From JAGIBJ01 sp032119595 (GTDB lineage: Bacteria; Actinomycetota; Thermoleophilia; Solirubrobacterales; Solirubrobacteraceae): a stretch of DNA of 64,000 nucleotides. Below the pieces are notes generated by a model, which saw nothing but the letters and a program-made list of their open reading frames with translations, was not told the DNA's origin and ran no database searches. The translations under genes were made by a program, and so were the position numbers. Of the stretch, positions 55,006-63,864 are shown piece after piece. Each line of letters begins with the position of its first letter. Position 1 is the stretch's first letter. Location: assembly GCA_032119595.1 (NCBI GenBank), contig JAUMBQ010000009.1:87577-151576 (forward strand), in the 5' to 3' direction.

Positions 55006-56664
55006 ATGACCTCCTTCAATCCCACCTCTCCCGCCTCTGGCCCGCCACCCGGCACGGCCATCGAGATGTACGACGCCACGCTGCGCGACGGCATGCAGGG
55101 CCTTGGTCTCTCGCTGACCGCTGCGGAGAAGGTGCGGGTCGCGCATGAACTCGATCGGCTCGGCGTCGCGATCATCGAAGCGGGCTTCCCGTCGTCGAAC
55201 CCGAAAGAACTCGAACTCTTCGAGCTGCTCGCCAAGGAGACATTCCAGACGAGCACGATCGCCGCCTTCGGCATGACGCGCCGCCGAGGTGTCACGGCCA
55301 AGGACGACGCGTCGCTTCAGGCCCTGGTCCAGGCATTCGCTCCGATCGCGACCATCGTCGGCAAGACGTGGGGCCTGCACCTGGAGAAGGTGGTCAAGGT
55401 CGACCGCGAGGAGAACCTGGAAATCATCGCCGACTCTGTCGCGTTCCTCGTCGCCGAAGGCAAGCGCGTCGTTTACGACGCCGAGCACTTCTTCGATGCC
55501 TACCGCGACGACGCCGAGTACGCGCTGCGGTGCCTCACCGCGGCGACGGACGCAGGCGCCGAGACGCTGTCGCTCTGCGACACGAACGGCTCATCGCTGC
55601 CGCACCAAGTGGCGGAGGCGACGGCCGCTGTCGTCGCCGCGCTCGGCGATCGCGTGCGCGTGGCCGCGCACTGCCACAACGACCTGGAATGCGGCGTGGC
55701 CAACTCGATCGCGGCGGTGCAGGCCGGCGCGACCCAGGTGCAAGGCACGATGAATGGCATCGGCGAGCGCACCGGCAACGCGAACCTCGTTTCGGTGATC
55801 GGCGGCCTGGAACTCGGCCTTGGCCTCCAGGCGCTGCCCAAGGGCCGGATCGGTCGCCTCACGTCCGTCGCGCACGCGATCGACGAACTCCTCAACCGCG
55901 TGCCGGATCCCAGCCAGCCGTACGTGGGGCGCAACGCGTTCGCTCACAAGGGCGGCCTTCACATCGCGGCGGTCCGCACCGACGCATCGACGTTCGAGCA
56001 CGTGGACCCGTCGATCGTTGGCAATCAGCGCGAACTCGTGATCAGTGAACTCGCTGGCCGCGCGACCGTGCTGGAAAAGGCCGAAGTGGCTGGGCTCGAG
56101 CTGGGGGAGGGCGACGCCGAGCGCATCCTCGAGCGCGTCAAAGACCTTGAGCATCAGGGCTACCAGTACGAGGCCGCCGACGCGTCGTTTGAGCTCCTCA
56201 TCCGTCGCGAGACCGGCCAGTACACGTTGCTGTGCGAGCTGGAGTCGTGGCGGGTGATCGTGGAGCGCCGCGCCGATGGCGTACTGGCGACCGAGGCGAC
56301 GATCAAGTTGATCGTCGACGGCCAGCGCGTGATCCGCACCGCGGAGGGCAATGGCCCGGTCAACGCGCTGGACGCCGCGCTGCGCGACGCGATCAGCGAA
56401 GTTCACCCGCACGTCGCCGACATCGAACTCGTCAACTTCAAGGTGCGCATCCTCGACGCGGAGAAGGGCACCGGCGCGACGATCAGAGTGCTCGTCGACG
56501 CCTCCGACGGCGAGGAGACGTGGGGCTCGATCGGCGTCTCAACCAACCTCATCGAGGCATCGTGGCGCGCCCTGGTCGACTCGCTCGCCTACGCCGTGCA
56601 GCCCAAGACGACGAAGGCGTCGGCGTCCGCCAGCGGCGCGCCGACGAGCGGAGCGACGGCATGA
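55006..56664 (+). CDS. cimA: (R)-citramalate synthase
   Basis: 552 residues. LeuA-like enzyme making citramalate from pyruvate and acetyl-CoA, the threonine-independent route to isoleucine. It has YDATLRDGMQGLGLSLT and KTWGLHLEKVVKVDREENL, which mark the CimA branch, plus AHCHNDLECGVANS, NAFAHKGGLHIAAV and a C-terminal dimer/regulatory domain. The Ala/Ser/Thr-rich tail of about 20 residues is probably disordered. ATG 55006 gives the family start; the preceding 37 in-frame codons are poor. The stop overlaps the next gene by ATGA. Confidence 0.94.
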   Translation: MTSFNPTSPASGPPPGTAIEMYDATLRDGMQGLGLSLTAAEKVRVAHELDRLGVAIIEAGFPSSNPKELELFELLAKETFQTSTIAAFGMTRRRGVTAKDDASLQALVQAFAPIATIVGKTWGLHLEKVVKVDREENLEIIADSVAFLVAEGKRVVYDAEHFFDAYRDDAEYALRCLTAATDAGAETLSLCDTNGSSLPHQVAEATAAVVAALGDRVRVAAHCHNDLECGVANSIAAVQAGATQVQGTMNGIGERTGNANLVSVIGGLELGLGLQALPKGRIGRLTSVAHAIDELLNRVPDPSQPYVGRNAFAHKGGLHIAAVRTDASTFEHVDPSIVGNQRELVISELAGRATVLEKAEVAGLELGEGDAERILERVKDLEHQGYQYEAADASFELLIRRETGQYTLLCELESWRVIVERRADGVLATEATIKLIVDGQRVIRTAEGNGPVNALDAALRDAISEVHPHVADIELVNFKVRILDAEKGTGATIRVLVDASDGEETWGSIGVSTNLIEASWRALVDSLAYAVQPKTTKASASASGAPTSGATA

Positions 56665-57788
56665 CCACGCCCGAGCTCGACCCGATCCCGCTCGCTCGTC
56701 CGGTCATCGGCGACGAGGAGAAGCGCCTCGTCATGGAGGTGCTCGATTCGCGGCAGCTCTCGCTCGGCGCCAAAACGCTGGCCTTCGAACAGGGCCTTGC
56801 CGGCCGACTCGGAGTGGCCTACGGCCGCGCCACGTCGAGCGGCACCGCGGGGCTCCACCTCGCGCTGCGCGCGGCTGGCGTGACGGAGGGCGACGAAGTC
56901 ATCACTTCGCCGCTGAGCTTCATCGCCAGCGCAAACTCGGTCCTGTTCGAGCGCGCCGTACCGCGGTTCGTCGACATCGATCCGGTCACGCTCAACCTCG
57001 ATCCGGATGCTGCTGCCGCCGCGATCGGACCGAAGACGAAGGCGATCTTGCCGGTCCACATCTTCGGCTACCCCGCCGACACTCCGGCGCTCGAGCGTCA
57101 CGGGCTGCCGATCATCGAGGATGCCTGCGAAGCCCTGGGAGCCACGCACGCCGACGGCGTTCCGGTCGGCGGTCGCGGCCACAGCGCGGTTTTCGCGTTC
57201 TACGCCAACAAGCAGCTCGCCACCGGTGAGGGCGGCATGGTCGTGACGAACGACGAGGCCGTCGCCGACCTGATCGCGAGCGAGCGCAACCAAGGCCGCG
57301 CCGCCGATATGGGCTGGCTCGATCACGACCGGCTCGGCTTCAACTACCGCATGTCGGAGCTGCAGGCCGCGCTCGGCGTCGCCCAACTCGGTCGACTGGA
57401 CCAGATGCTCGCGGACCGCGCCAAGGTCGCTGGCTGGTATCGCGAGGCGCTCGCGGAACTCGTCACCGAGGTCGGTCTGACGCTCCCGTGCGAGGACCGC
57501 GGGCTGGAGTCGCGTGGCTGGTTCGTGTTCGTCGTCCAAGTCCCGAAGGGCGTCGATCGCGACGGCGTCATCAACGGCCTGCGTGCCATGCGGATCGACT
57601 GCAAGCCGTACCTGCCGCCAATCCACCTCTTCAGCTTCTACCGCGAACTCGGGTACCGCGAGGGCATGTTCCCCATCTGCGAGGACGTCGGCGCGCGTTC
57701 CCTGGCGCTGCCGTTCTTCCCGGAAATGACCGAGGACCAGGTGGCCCGTGTGGCGGCCGGGCTCCGACACCTTCTTCTGGGAGACTAA
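56661..57788 (+). CDS. DegT/DnrJ/EryC1-family aminotransferase
   Basis: 375 residues, PLP fold-type I. It has SSGTAGLHLALRAAGV, SPLSFIASANSVLF, EDACEALGATH (cofactor Asp), the PLP lysine in FYANKQLATGEGGMVV, and NYRMSELQAALGVAQL. The family mostly transaminates nucleotide-linked keto-sugars. Here it is translationally coupled to cimA and precedes argH, with no sugar genes near. Its real substrate is therefore uncertain: either an unusual sugar gene location or a recruited amino-acid aminotransferase. Confidence 0.9.
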   Translation: MTTPELDPIPLARPVIGDEEKRLVMEVLDSRQLSLGAKTLAFEQGLAGRLGVAYGRATSSGTAGLHLALRAAGVTEGDEVITSPLSFIASANSVLFERAVPRFVDIDPVTLNLDPDAAAAAIGPKTKAILPVHIFGYPADTPALERHGLPIIEDACEALGATHADGVPVGGRGHSAVFAFYANKQLATGEGGMVVTNDEAVADLIASERNQGRAADMGWLDHDRLGFNYRMSELQAALGVAQLGRLDQMLADRAKVAGWYREALAELVTEVGLTLPCEDRGLESRGWFVFVVQVPKGVDRDGVINGLRAMRIDCKPYLPPIHLFSFYRELGYREGMFPICEDVGARSLALPFFPEMTEDQVARVAAGLRHLLLGD

Positions 57789-57794
57789 CCCGCA

Positions 57795-59156
57795 ATGTCG
57801 CGCTTTTCCCAACCGCAGGATCCCCTCTTCCAGGCCCTCGATCGTTCCCTCGACATCGATCGGCGGCTGTGGCCGTACGACGTCGCCCAGTCGCGGGCCC
57901 ACGCGACGATGCTGGCCTCGCGCGGCATCATCGGTGAAGACGATCGCGACGCGATCCTGGCCGCGCTCGCGCAGGTCGAGACGGAGTTGTCGGAGGGTCG
58001 GTTCCCGTTCCGAGAGGACGACGTCGACATTCACATGGCGATCGAGCGCCGGGTCACCGAGATCGCCGGCCGGTCCGGCGGCAAGATCCACACGGCGCGC
58101 TCGCGCAACGACCAGGTCGCCACCGATCTCGCGCTCTACGCCCGCGACCATGCGATCCGCCTGGCCGACCAGGTCGAGGAACTCGCGCGCACGCTGGTCG
58201 AGGTCGCCGACCGCCACATCGACTGGTCCCTTCCCGGCTACACGCACCTGCAGCGCGCTCAGCCCGTCTACCTCTCACATCATCTGCTCGCCTACGTGTG
58301 GATGCTCGTCCGCGACCGCGAGCGGTTCCGGTTCGCAGCCCGCCAGGCTGACGTGCTGCCGCTCGGCGCCGGCGCCCTGGCCGGCGTCAACTTCGACACC
58401 GACCGCGCCCAGGTCGCCCGCGACCTCGGCTTCGCCGGCGTGGTGCCGAACTCGATCGACGCCGTGTCCAACCGCGACTTCGCCCTCGACCTGCTCCAGG
58501 CCTGTGCCGTCGTCTCCACGCACCTCTCGCGCCTCGGGGCCGAGATCGTCCTGTGGAGCAGCCAGGAGTTCGGCTTCATGGAACTCAGCGACGCGTGGAG
58601 CAGCGGCTCCTCGCTGATGCCGCAGAAGAAGAATCCCGACTGTGGCGAGCTGCTGCGTGGCAAGGCCCCGCGGGTCGTCGGCCACCTAGCCGCGCTCCAC
58701 GGCGTGATGCACGCGCTTCCGCTCACCTACAACAAGGATCTCCAGGAAGACAAGGAGCACGTGTTCGACGCCGTCGACACGGTCACCATCACCCTGGATG
58801 CCGCCAACGGCATGATGTCGACGGCCGAGTTCCGCCGCGAGCGTATGGCGGCGGCCGCGTCCGACGAGAACATCGCCGCGACCGACATCGCCGACTTCCT
58901 CGTCAAGCGCGGCGTGCCGTTCCGCGAGTCGCATGGCATCGTCGCCGGCCTCGTGCGTGCTGGCGTCGAGCAGGGGCGCACGCTCTCCTCGTTCACGCCC
59001 GAAGAGCTGCGCGGCCACCACGAGCTGCTCACCGAAGATGTCTACGCCGTGCTCGAGCAGTCCTCGTGGCTGGAGTCGAAGGTGTCGCTCGGGGGCACCT
59101 CGCTCGCGCGCGTTCGCGAGCAGCTCGCGCAGGCGCGGGCCGTGCTCGACCTCTAG
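57795..59156 (+). CDS. argH: Argininosuccinate lyase
   Basis: 453 residues, aspartase/fumarase superfamily. It cleaves argininosuccinate to arginine and fumarate. HTARSRNDQVATDLALY, the catalytic-His region GYTHLQRAQPV and the signature loop GSSLMPQKKNPD are intact. It starts six bases after the aminotransferase stop. No other arginine gene is in the window, which is unusual because argH often follows argG. Confidence 0.97.
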   Translation: MSRFSQPQDPLFQALDRSLDIDRRLWPYDVAQSRAHATMLASRGIIGEDDRDAILAALAQVETELSEGRFPFREDDVDIHMAIERRVTEIAGRSGGKIHTARSRNDQVATDLALYARDHAIRLADQVEELARTLVEVADRHIDWSLPGYTHLQRAQPVYLSHHLLAYVWMLVRDRERFRFAARQADVLPLGAGALAGVNFDTDRAQVARDLGFAGVVPNSIDAVSNRDFALDLLQACAVVSTHLSRLGAEIVLWSSQEFGFMELSDAWSSGSSLMPQKKNPDCGELLRGKAPRVVGHLAALHGVMHALPLTYNKDLQEDKEHVFDAVDTVTITLDAANGMMSTAEFRRERMAAAASDENIAATDIADFLVKRGVPFRESHGIVAGLVRAGVEQGRTLSSFTPEELRGHHELLTEDVYAVLEQSSWLESKVSLGGTSLARVREQLAQARAVLDL

Positions 59157-59173
59157 GCCCCCGCTGAGCCGCG

Positions 59174-59851
59174 ATGGCTGCGCTGGCGCATCCTCCTGAG
59201 GACTACGGCGCGCTCCGCGCGCTCTTGGAGGGTGATGTCGTCGACGCAGCGCGCGGCCTGATTGGCTGCCGCATCGCGCACGGCGATCTCGCGATCGTGA
59301 TCGTCGAGACCGAGGCCTATCACGAGCGCGAACCAGCTTGCCATGGCTATGGCGGGCACACGCCTCGGGCGCAGATGCTTCGCAGGCCACCGGGCTTTTC
59401 GTACGTCTATCTGTCGTACGGGATCCACCGGTTGGTGAACGTGGTCACTGGTAGCCAGGAGACTGCCTCGGCCGTGTTGCTGCGGGGCGGGGTGGTGCTC
59501 GCGCCGCCGGCAGGTGCGCGCGGCGCGGCGCGCCCAACGGGCGCAGCGGGAGTTGGCCCAGCGGGAGCGGGAGTGCCGGGTCCGGGAGCGCGGGGCGCGG
59601 AAACGAGCGTGGCGGGCTCAGCGGTTCCGGGGCCGGGACGCCTCGGGAAGGTCCTGGGCATGGGCGCGGCGCACGACGGGGTGGATCTGCTCGCCGGAGG
59701 ACCCTTCCGGCTCGAACCGGCCGACCCCCGGGACGGCATCGCCGGGCGACCCCTCGGGGTCGGTCCCAGAGTCGGAATCACCAAGGCGGTCGAACTCCCC
59801 TGGCGCTTTGCGCTGGCCGATAGCCCGGGCGTCTCTCGCCCGAGGCTCTGA
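59174..59851 (+). CDS. mpg: DNA-3-methyladenine glycosylase (MPG/AAG family)
   Basis: 225 residues. Monofunctional glycosylase that removes alkylated purines. Family segments are ARGLIGCRIAHGDLAI, the catalytic VETEAYHEREPACHGYGG, and RRPPGFSYVYLSYGIHRLVNVV; the C-terminal half has GRLGKVLGM and GPRVGITKAVELPWRF. Between them an in-frame Gly/Ala/Pro-rich stretch of about 40 residues, near residues 113-153, replaces the short helix found in relatives. Both flanks are good family matches in one frame, so the gene is probably intact with a disordered insert. Confidence 0.85.
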   Translation: MAALAHPPEDYGALRALLEGDVVDAARGLIGCRIAHGDLAIVIVETEAYHEREPACHGYGGHTPRAQMLRRPPGFSYVYLSYGIHRLVNVVTGSQETASAVLLRGGVVLAPPAGARGAARPTGAAGVGPAGAGVPGPGARGAETSVAGSAVPGPGRLGKVLGMGAAHDGVDLLAGGPFRLEPADPRDGIAGRPLGVGPRVGITKAVELPWRFALADSPGVSRPRL

Positions 59852-59934
59852 GCGGCGAGCGAGGTCCGTGATCCCGCGGCCTGCGTGGCCGCGGAACCAC
59901 CCTGACCTCAAGACAGCGTCAGAGGGGCTTGGCG

Positions 59935-62232
59935 CTAGGTGCCGGGGGCCACGCCGCCGCCGTCGGCCGCCGCGCCACCGGGCGCGGGCGCGGGGACAGC
60001 GGGCTCGGCTTGGACCGGGGCCTGCGGCTGCGGGTTGGCCGGCTCCTGGGGTGCAGCTTCCCCGGCTCCGGTGTCGGCTCCGGTGCCGGCGCCGTTGTCG
60101 GTCGTGCCGCCATCGGCAGCGCCGGTGCCAGCATCAGCACCACCGGAAGGTGTCGTGCCTGCGGACGCGCCGGGGTCAGTCGTGCCGTAGGTCTCGATCG
60201 GCGTCGTCGGCTTCACGTCTTCCTTGCACGGGTTCTTCGTCTCAGCCTTCACCTCGCAGATGCGGTCGCGACGGGCCTGCTCGATCTCCAGCGCCTTGAG
60301 CATGAACGTGTGCCAGATCTGCGCCGGATACGTGCCGCCGGCCACTTCGGCCCCGCGGTACTCGGTCAGCATCGGCTTGGTCTCGTCGGCGTACCCAACC
60401 CACACAGCGACGGTGAGGTCCTCGGTGGAGCCCACGAACCAGGCGTCGCCGTAGTTTTCGGTCGTTCCCGTCTTGCCCCACACGTTGTGGCCGGGGATCG
60501 CCGCGACCTTGCCGGAACCGACCCGCACCACGCCGGAAAGAACGCCCATCGTTTGCCGTGCGACGCCGTCGGGCAGGACGCGCTTCTCGCGCAGCTCGTT
60601 CTCTTCGGGCTTGACGGCATCCACGAGGCCCTTGTCCTTGGGCTTGTACGACTTGATGCCGATGGGGCCTTGGTTCGGCGCGCCGAGCGTGCCCCATATG
60701 CGCTTGCCGCCAGTCGAAAACGTCTCGTAGGCGTGGGCCATATCGAGCGGGGTCACGCCGGTCTTGAGGCCGCCAAGGGTCATGGCAAGGTTCGACGAGA
60801 CCGACGTGCGAATGCCCATGTTCTTGGCGAGCTGCGCGACCTTCTTGGTCCCGACCTTGATGCCGACCTGCGCGTAGACGGCGTTGTCGGAGAACGCGGT
60901 CGCGTTGGCGAGGGTCGTGATGCCGGAGTAGTTGCCCTCGTAGTTGTTGACCGTGAACTTCTCGCCGGTCTTCTTGTTCACCGTGAAGACGCGCTTGCGC
61001 GATTCCCACGTCGAGCTCGGTGAGATCCCCGACTTCAGCGCCTCGGCGAGAATGAACGGCTTGAACGACGAGCCCGGCTGCCGGCGACCTTGCGTCGCGA
61101 GGTTGAACGGCTTGTCCTCGAAGTTCTGTCCGCCGACCATGGCGCGGACCTCGCCAGTCCCGTTGTCGATCACGACCATCGCGGCCGATGGCCCGACGCC
61201 GGAGAGCCAAGCGCCGACGGAGTTCTCCGCCGCCTCCTGCATCTTGGGATCGAGCGTCGTCTTGACCGTCAGCCCACCTTCGAATGCCTGGCGCGGCCCG
61301 AGCTTCTTCACGAGTTGAGCGCTAATCCACCCGACGTAGTACCCCGAGCCGGGGCGGCTGATCCGCACGCGCGGCGGCTGAACCTGCTCGGCAGCAGGGA
61401 TCGGCTCTGCGAGCGCGTCGGCATAGGCGACCGGATTGAGCATGCCTTGTGCCCGCATCGCAGCGAGCACAAGGTCGCGGCGCTTCTGGGCGTCGATCGG
61501 GTTGGCGACCGGGTCGTACGCGGAAGGCGAATTGATGATGCCCGCTAGGAACGCGGCCTGGGCAGGACGCAGGTGCTTCGCACAGGGATCCGTACGCGTC
61601 CCGCAGTCCTGCATGGCACCGTCGCTCTTGAAATAGGTGCGGGCCGCAGATTCGATGCCGTAGGCCCCGTTGCCGTAGTAGATCGAGTTCAGGTACTCCG
61701 TCAGGATCTTGGCCTTCGACCACTTGTGGGAGAGGTGGTAGGCCAGCGCGGTCTCTCGGATCTTCGCCGGAACCGTTCGCTCGTCCTGCGCCTTGGACAC
61801 GACCTTGATGAACTGCTGCTCGATGGTCGAGGCGCCCTGGGCCGCGCGGCCCTCGAGCACGTCGGTCACGAGGGCACGCCCGACGCCGCGAAGGTCGACA
61901 CCCTTGTGCTCGTAGAAACGGCGGTCCTCAATCGCCACGACGGCCTGCTTCATCACCGGCGAGATGTCGCGGTGCTCGAGGATGACTCGGCCTTCCTTGG
62001 AGGTGAGTTCCGCGAGGAACTTGCCTTCCCGGTCGACGAGCGTCGAGTTGAGCGCGGACTTGAACTCGGTGTTGTTGGAAAGGCGCTTCACCTGCGGCGC
62101 GACGGCCATCATCATCCCGAACAGCACGGAGATCCCCGAGAGGAAGAGGAGGCCGGCGACGACGAACAGGAGCCTGAGGAACTTGATCCTCGGGCGCGTG
62201 CGTGGTTCACGGCTGCGTGCGCTGCGGGGCAT
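59935..62232 (-). CDS. Class A penicillin-binding protein (bifunctional transglycosylase/transpeptidase)
   Basis: 765 residues from ATG 62232; ATG 62301 is in frame and would add 23 Pro-rich residues overlapping tyrS. One membrane anchor (about 17-42) is followed by a GT51 glycosyltransferase with Glu102 in AIEDRRFYEHKGVD and GASTIEQQFIKV. The transpeptidase has S388-x-x-K391 (PGSSFKPF), SDN in AFSDNAVYAQ, and K587-TG-T590 (WGKTGTTENYGDAWF). The last 75 or so residues are Gly/Ala/Thr/Pro/Asp-rich and probably disordered outside the cell. It polymerises and cross-links peptidoglycan. It is divergent from tyrS. Confidence 0.94.
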   Translation of the reverse strand: MPRSARSREPRTRPRIKFLRLLFVVAGLLFLSGISVLFGMMMAVAPQVKRLSNNTEFKSALNSTLVDREGKFLAELTSKEGRVILEHRDISPVMKQAVVAIEDRRFYEHKGVDLRGVGRALVTDVLEGRAAQGASTIEQQFIKVVSKAQDERTVPAKIRETALAYHLSHKWSKAKILTEYLNSIYYGNGAYGIESAARTYFKSDGAMQDCGTRTDPCAKHLRPAQAAFLAGIINSPSAYDPVANPIDAQKRRDLVLAAMRAQGMLNPVAYADALAEPIPAAEQVQPPRVRISRPGSGYYVGWISAQLVKKLGPRQAFEGGLTVKTTLDPKMQEAAENSVGAWLSGVGPSAAMVVIDNGTGEVRAMVGGQNFEDKPFNLATQGRRQPGSSFKPFILAEALKSGISPSSTWESRKRVFTVNKKTGEKFTVNNYEGNYSGITTLANATAFSDNAVYAQVGIKVGTKKVAQLAKNMGIRTSVSSNLAMTLGGLKTGVTPLDMAHAYETFSTGGKRIWGTLGAPNQGPIGIKSYKPKDKGLVDAVKPEENELREKRVLPDGVARQTMGVLSGVVRVGSGKVAAIPGHNVWGKTGTTENYGDAWFVGSTEDLTVAVWVGYADETKPMLTEYRGAEVAGGTYPAQIWHTFMLKALEIEQARRDRICEVKAETKNPCKEDVKPTTPIETYGTTDPGASAGTTPSGGADAGTGAADGGTTDNGAGTGADTGAGEAAPQEPANPQPQAPVQAEPAVPAPAPGGAAADGGGVAPGT

Positions 62233-62295
62233 GGCTGGTGGCTTCACTGGCGGCGGCGGAGCGGGGGAGGCCTGCCTGAGGAAGCCGCCGGACTC

Positions 62296-62301
62296 TACCA
62301 T
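62296..62301 (+). promoter_or_regulatory. -10-like box of tyrS
   Basis: TACCAT ends eight bases before the ATG at 62310. It overlaps the alternative start of the divergent PBP gene. Confidence 0.45.
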
Positions 62302-62309
62302 TGGACGCG

Positions 62310-63509
62310 ATGGCCGAACCCCACCGCGAGCCCACCGACGACGACCGCGCTCACGCTGCGTGGCTCACGAGGAACGTCGCCGACGCACTCCCGGCCGGCG
62401 CGCTGCTCACGCAACTCGCGCGCGCACGTGAGAGCGGACGCCCGCTCCGGGCGAAACTCGGTCTGGATCCCACGGCCCCGGACATCCATCTCGGGCACAC
62501 CGTCGTCCTCCAGAAGCTGCGAGAGCTTCAGGACGTCGGCCAGCACGTGGTCCTGCTGATCGGCGACATGACCGCCCGTGTTGGGGATCCGTCGGGGCGG
62601 GACACCACTCGCCCAGTTCTGGACGACGCCGCGATCGATGCGAACGCCGCCACCTACCAAGAGCAGGCCTTCAAGGTCCTGGACCCCACGCGTGTCGAGG
62701 TGGTCCGCAACTCGGACTGGCTCGACCTCAACCTCACGGAGCTTTTCGCGCTCCTGCGGACGACGACGGTTGCCCAGCTGCTGGAGCGCGATGACTTCGC
62801 CAAGCGGTTCGCGGCCCATCGGCCCATCACCGTGCTGGAGTTGCTCTACCCGATCATGCAGGCGTACGACTCCGTCGCGATACGCGCCGATATCGAACTC
62901 GGCGGTACCGACCAGAAGTTCAACCTCCTTCTTGGGCGCGACATGCAGAAGGCCTACGGCCAGGCGCAGCAGTCGGTCCTCACCATGCCGATCCTGGTCG
63001 GGCTCGATGGCGAGAAGAAGATGTCCAAGTCGCTGGGCAACCAGATCGGCGTCCGCGACGCCCCGGCAGAGATGTACGGCAAGGTCCTGTCGCTCCCCGA
63101 CACGGCGATGCCCCAGTACTTCGATCTTCTCCTAGGAGAAGGGCTGCCGACTGAGCTCGGCCCGCGCGACACGAAGCATCTCTTGGCGAAGCGACTCGTC
63201 GAGCGCTTCCACGACGCGGAGGCAGCCGCAGCCGCGGCCACGTCGTTCCAGCAGGTCTTCGTAGACAAGGCATTGCCAGACGACATCCCCGAGGTCGCCA
63301 TCCCTGGGGGAGAGGCGCATCTCCCCGCCGTGTTGGCGTCGGCCTTCGGTGAGTCACGGTCGTCGGCCCGCCGTCTCCTTACCCAGGGCGCGGTCAAGTG
63401 CGACGGCGAAGTGATCCCAGGGGAACCCCTTGATGTCCCGGCCGCGACGTTGGACGGGCGCGTTCTCCAGCTGGGGAAGCGCCGATTCGCGCGGATTCGG
63501 GTCAGTTGA
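62310..63509 (+). CDS. tyrS: Tyrosyl-tRNA synthetase
   Basis: 399 residues, class I aminoacyl-tRNA synthetase. LGLDPTAPDIHLGHTVVL contains the HIGH-like HLGH. GGTDQKFNLLLGRDMQ binds tyrosine and ATP. The KMSKS loop is in DGEKKMSKSLGNQIG. A C-terminal S4 RNA-binding domain (SSARRLLTQGAVKCDGEVI) closes the protein. This is the longer TyrS class (TyrZ-like KMSKS rather than KFGKT). No T-box is visible upstream, and the start fits a leaderless transcript. Confidence 0.95.
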   Translation: MAEPHREPTDDDRAHAAWLTRNVADALPAGALLTQLARARESGRPLRAKLGLDPTAPDIHLGHTVVLQKLRELQDVGQHVVLLIGDMTARVGDPSGRDTTRPVLDDAAIDANAATYQEQAFKVLDPTRVEVVRNSDWLDLNLTELFALLRTTTVAQLLERDDFAKRFAAHRPITVLELLYPIMQAYDSVAIRADIELGGTDQKFNLLLGRDMQKAYGQAQQSVLTMPILVGLDGEKKMSKSLGNQIGVRDAPAEMYGKVLSLPDTAMPQYFDLLLGEGLPTELGPRDTKHLLAKRLVERFHDAEAAAAAATSFQQVFVDKALPDDIPEVAIPGGEAHLPAVLASAFGESRSSARRLLTQGAVKCDGEVIPGEPLDVPAATLDGRVLQLGKRRFARIRVS

Positions 63510-63852
63510 CCGCAAGTCGGGTTGATGGGTAGGCGCGGTTCGGCTGGATCTCGGTCCATCTGAGTCAATTGGGTCGCTGAGACGCGTGCTGAATCCCGCA
63601 GTTTGCCGCGTACTACTCCGATCTCGGCGAAATGCAAGAAACTTTTTGAACCCGAAAAGGCCAGTGTTTACGGCGCCTTTTCGAGTGGACGGCCCTTCAG
63701 GGGGCGCCAAAACGTCTAGGTCACGACGCACGCAAATCAAGCGCGTGGTACTTTTTCCAGGCGCTGGTCGTCCTTGACGCCCAGCCGCTCGGCAGATCGG
63801 GCCCCAACGAGTCTTGGACTCGGGCGGGCTACTCCGGCGCGCAGGATTCTGA
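63510..63852. other. Region between tyrS and the rRNA leader
   Basis: About 340 bases, with a relatively A/T-rich patch at 63630-63760 that fits an upstream activating region of an rRNA promoter. GGCGCC occurs at 63672-63677 and 63704-63709 and could form part of a tyrS terminator. I see no gene. Confidence 0.4.
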
Positions 63853-63858
63853 TACAGT
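63853..63858 (+). promoter_or_regulatory. Probable rRNA operon -10 box
   Basis: TACAGT lies in GATTCTGATACAGTCTC, about 142 bases before the right edge. The -35 region is weak (TACTCC at 17-base spacing). Confidence 0.4.
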
Positions 63859-63864
63859 CTCTTG

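Noticed and set aside
59514..60299. Alternative Arg-rich frame across the Mpg insertion as a sign of frameshift
   Set aside because: Both conserved halves of Mpg are in the original frame, so no frameshift is needed; the other frame is a repeat shadow.
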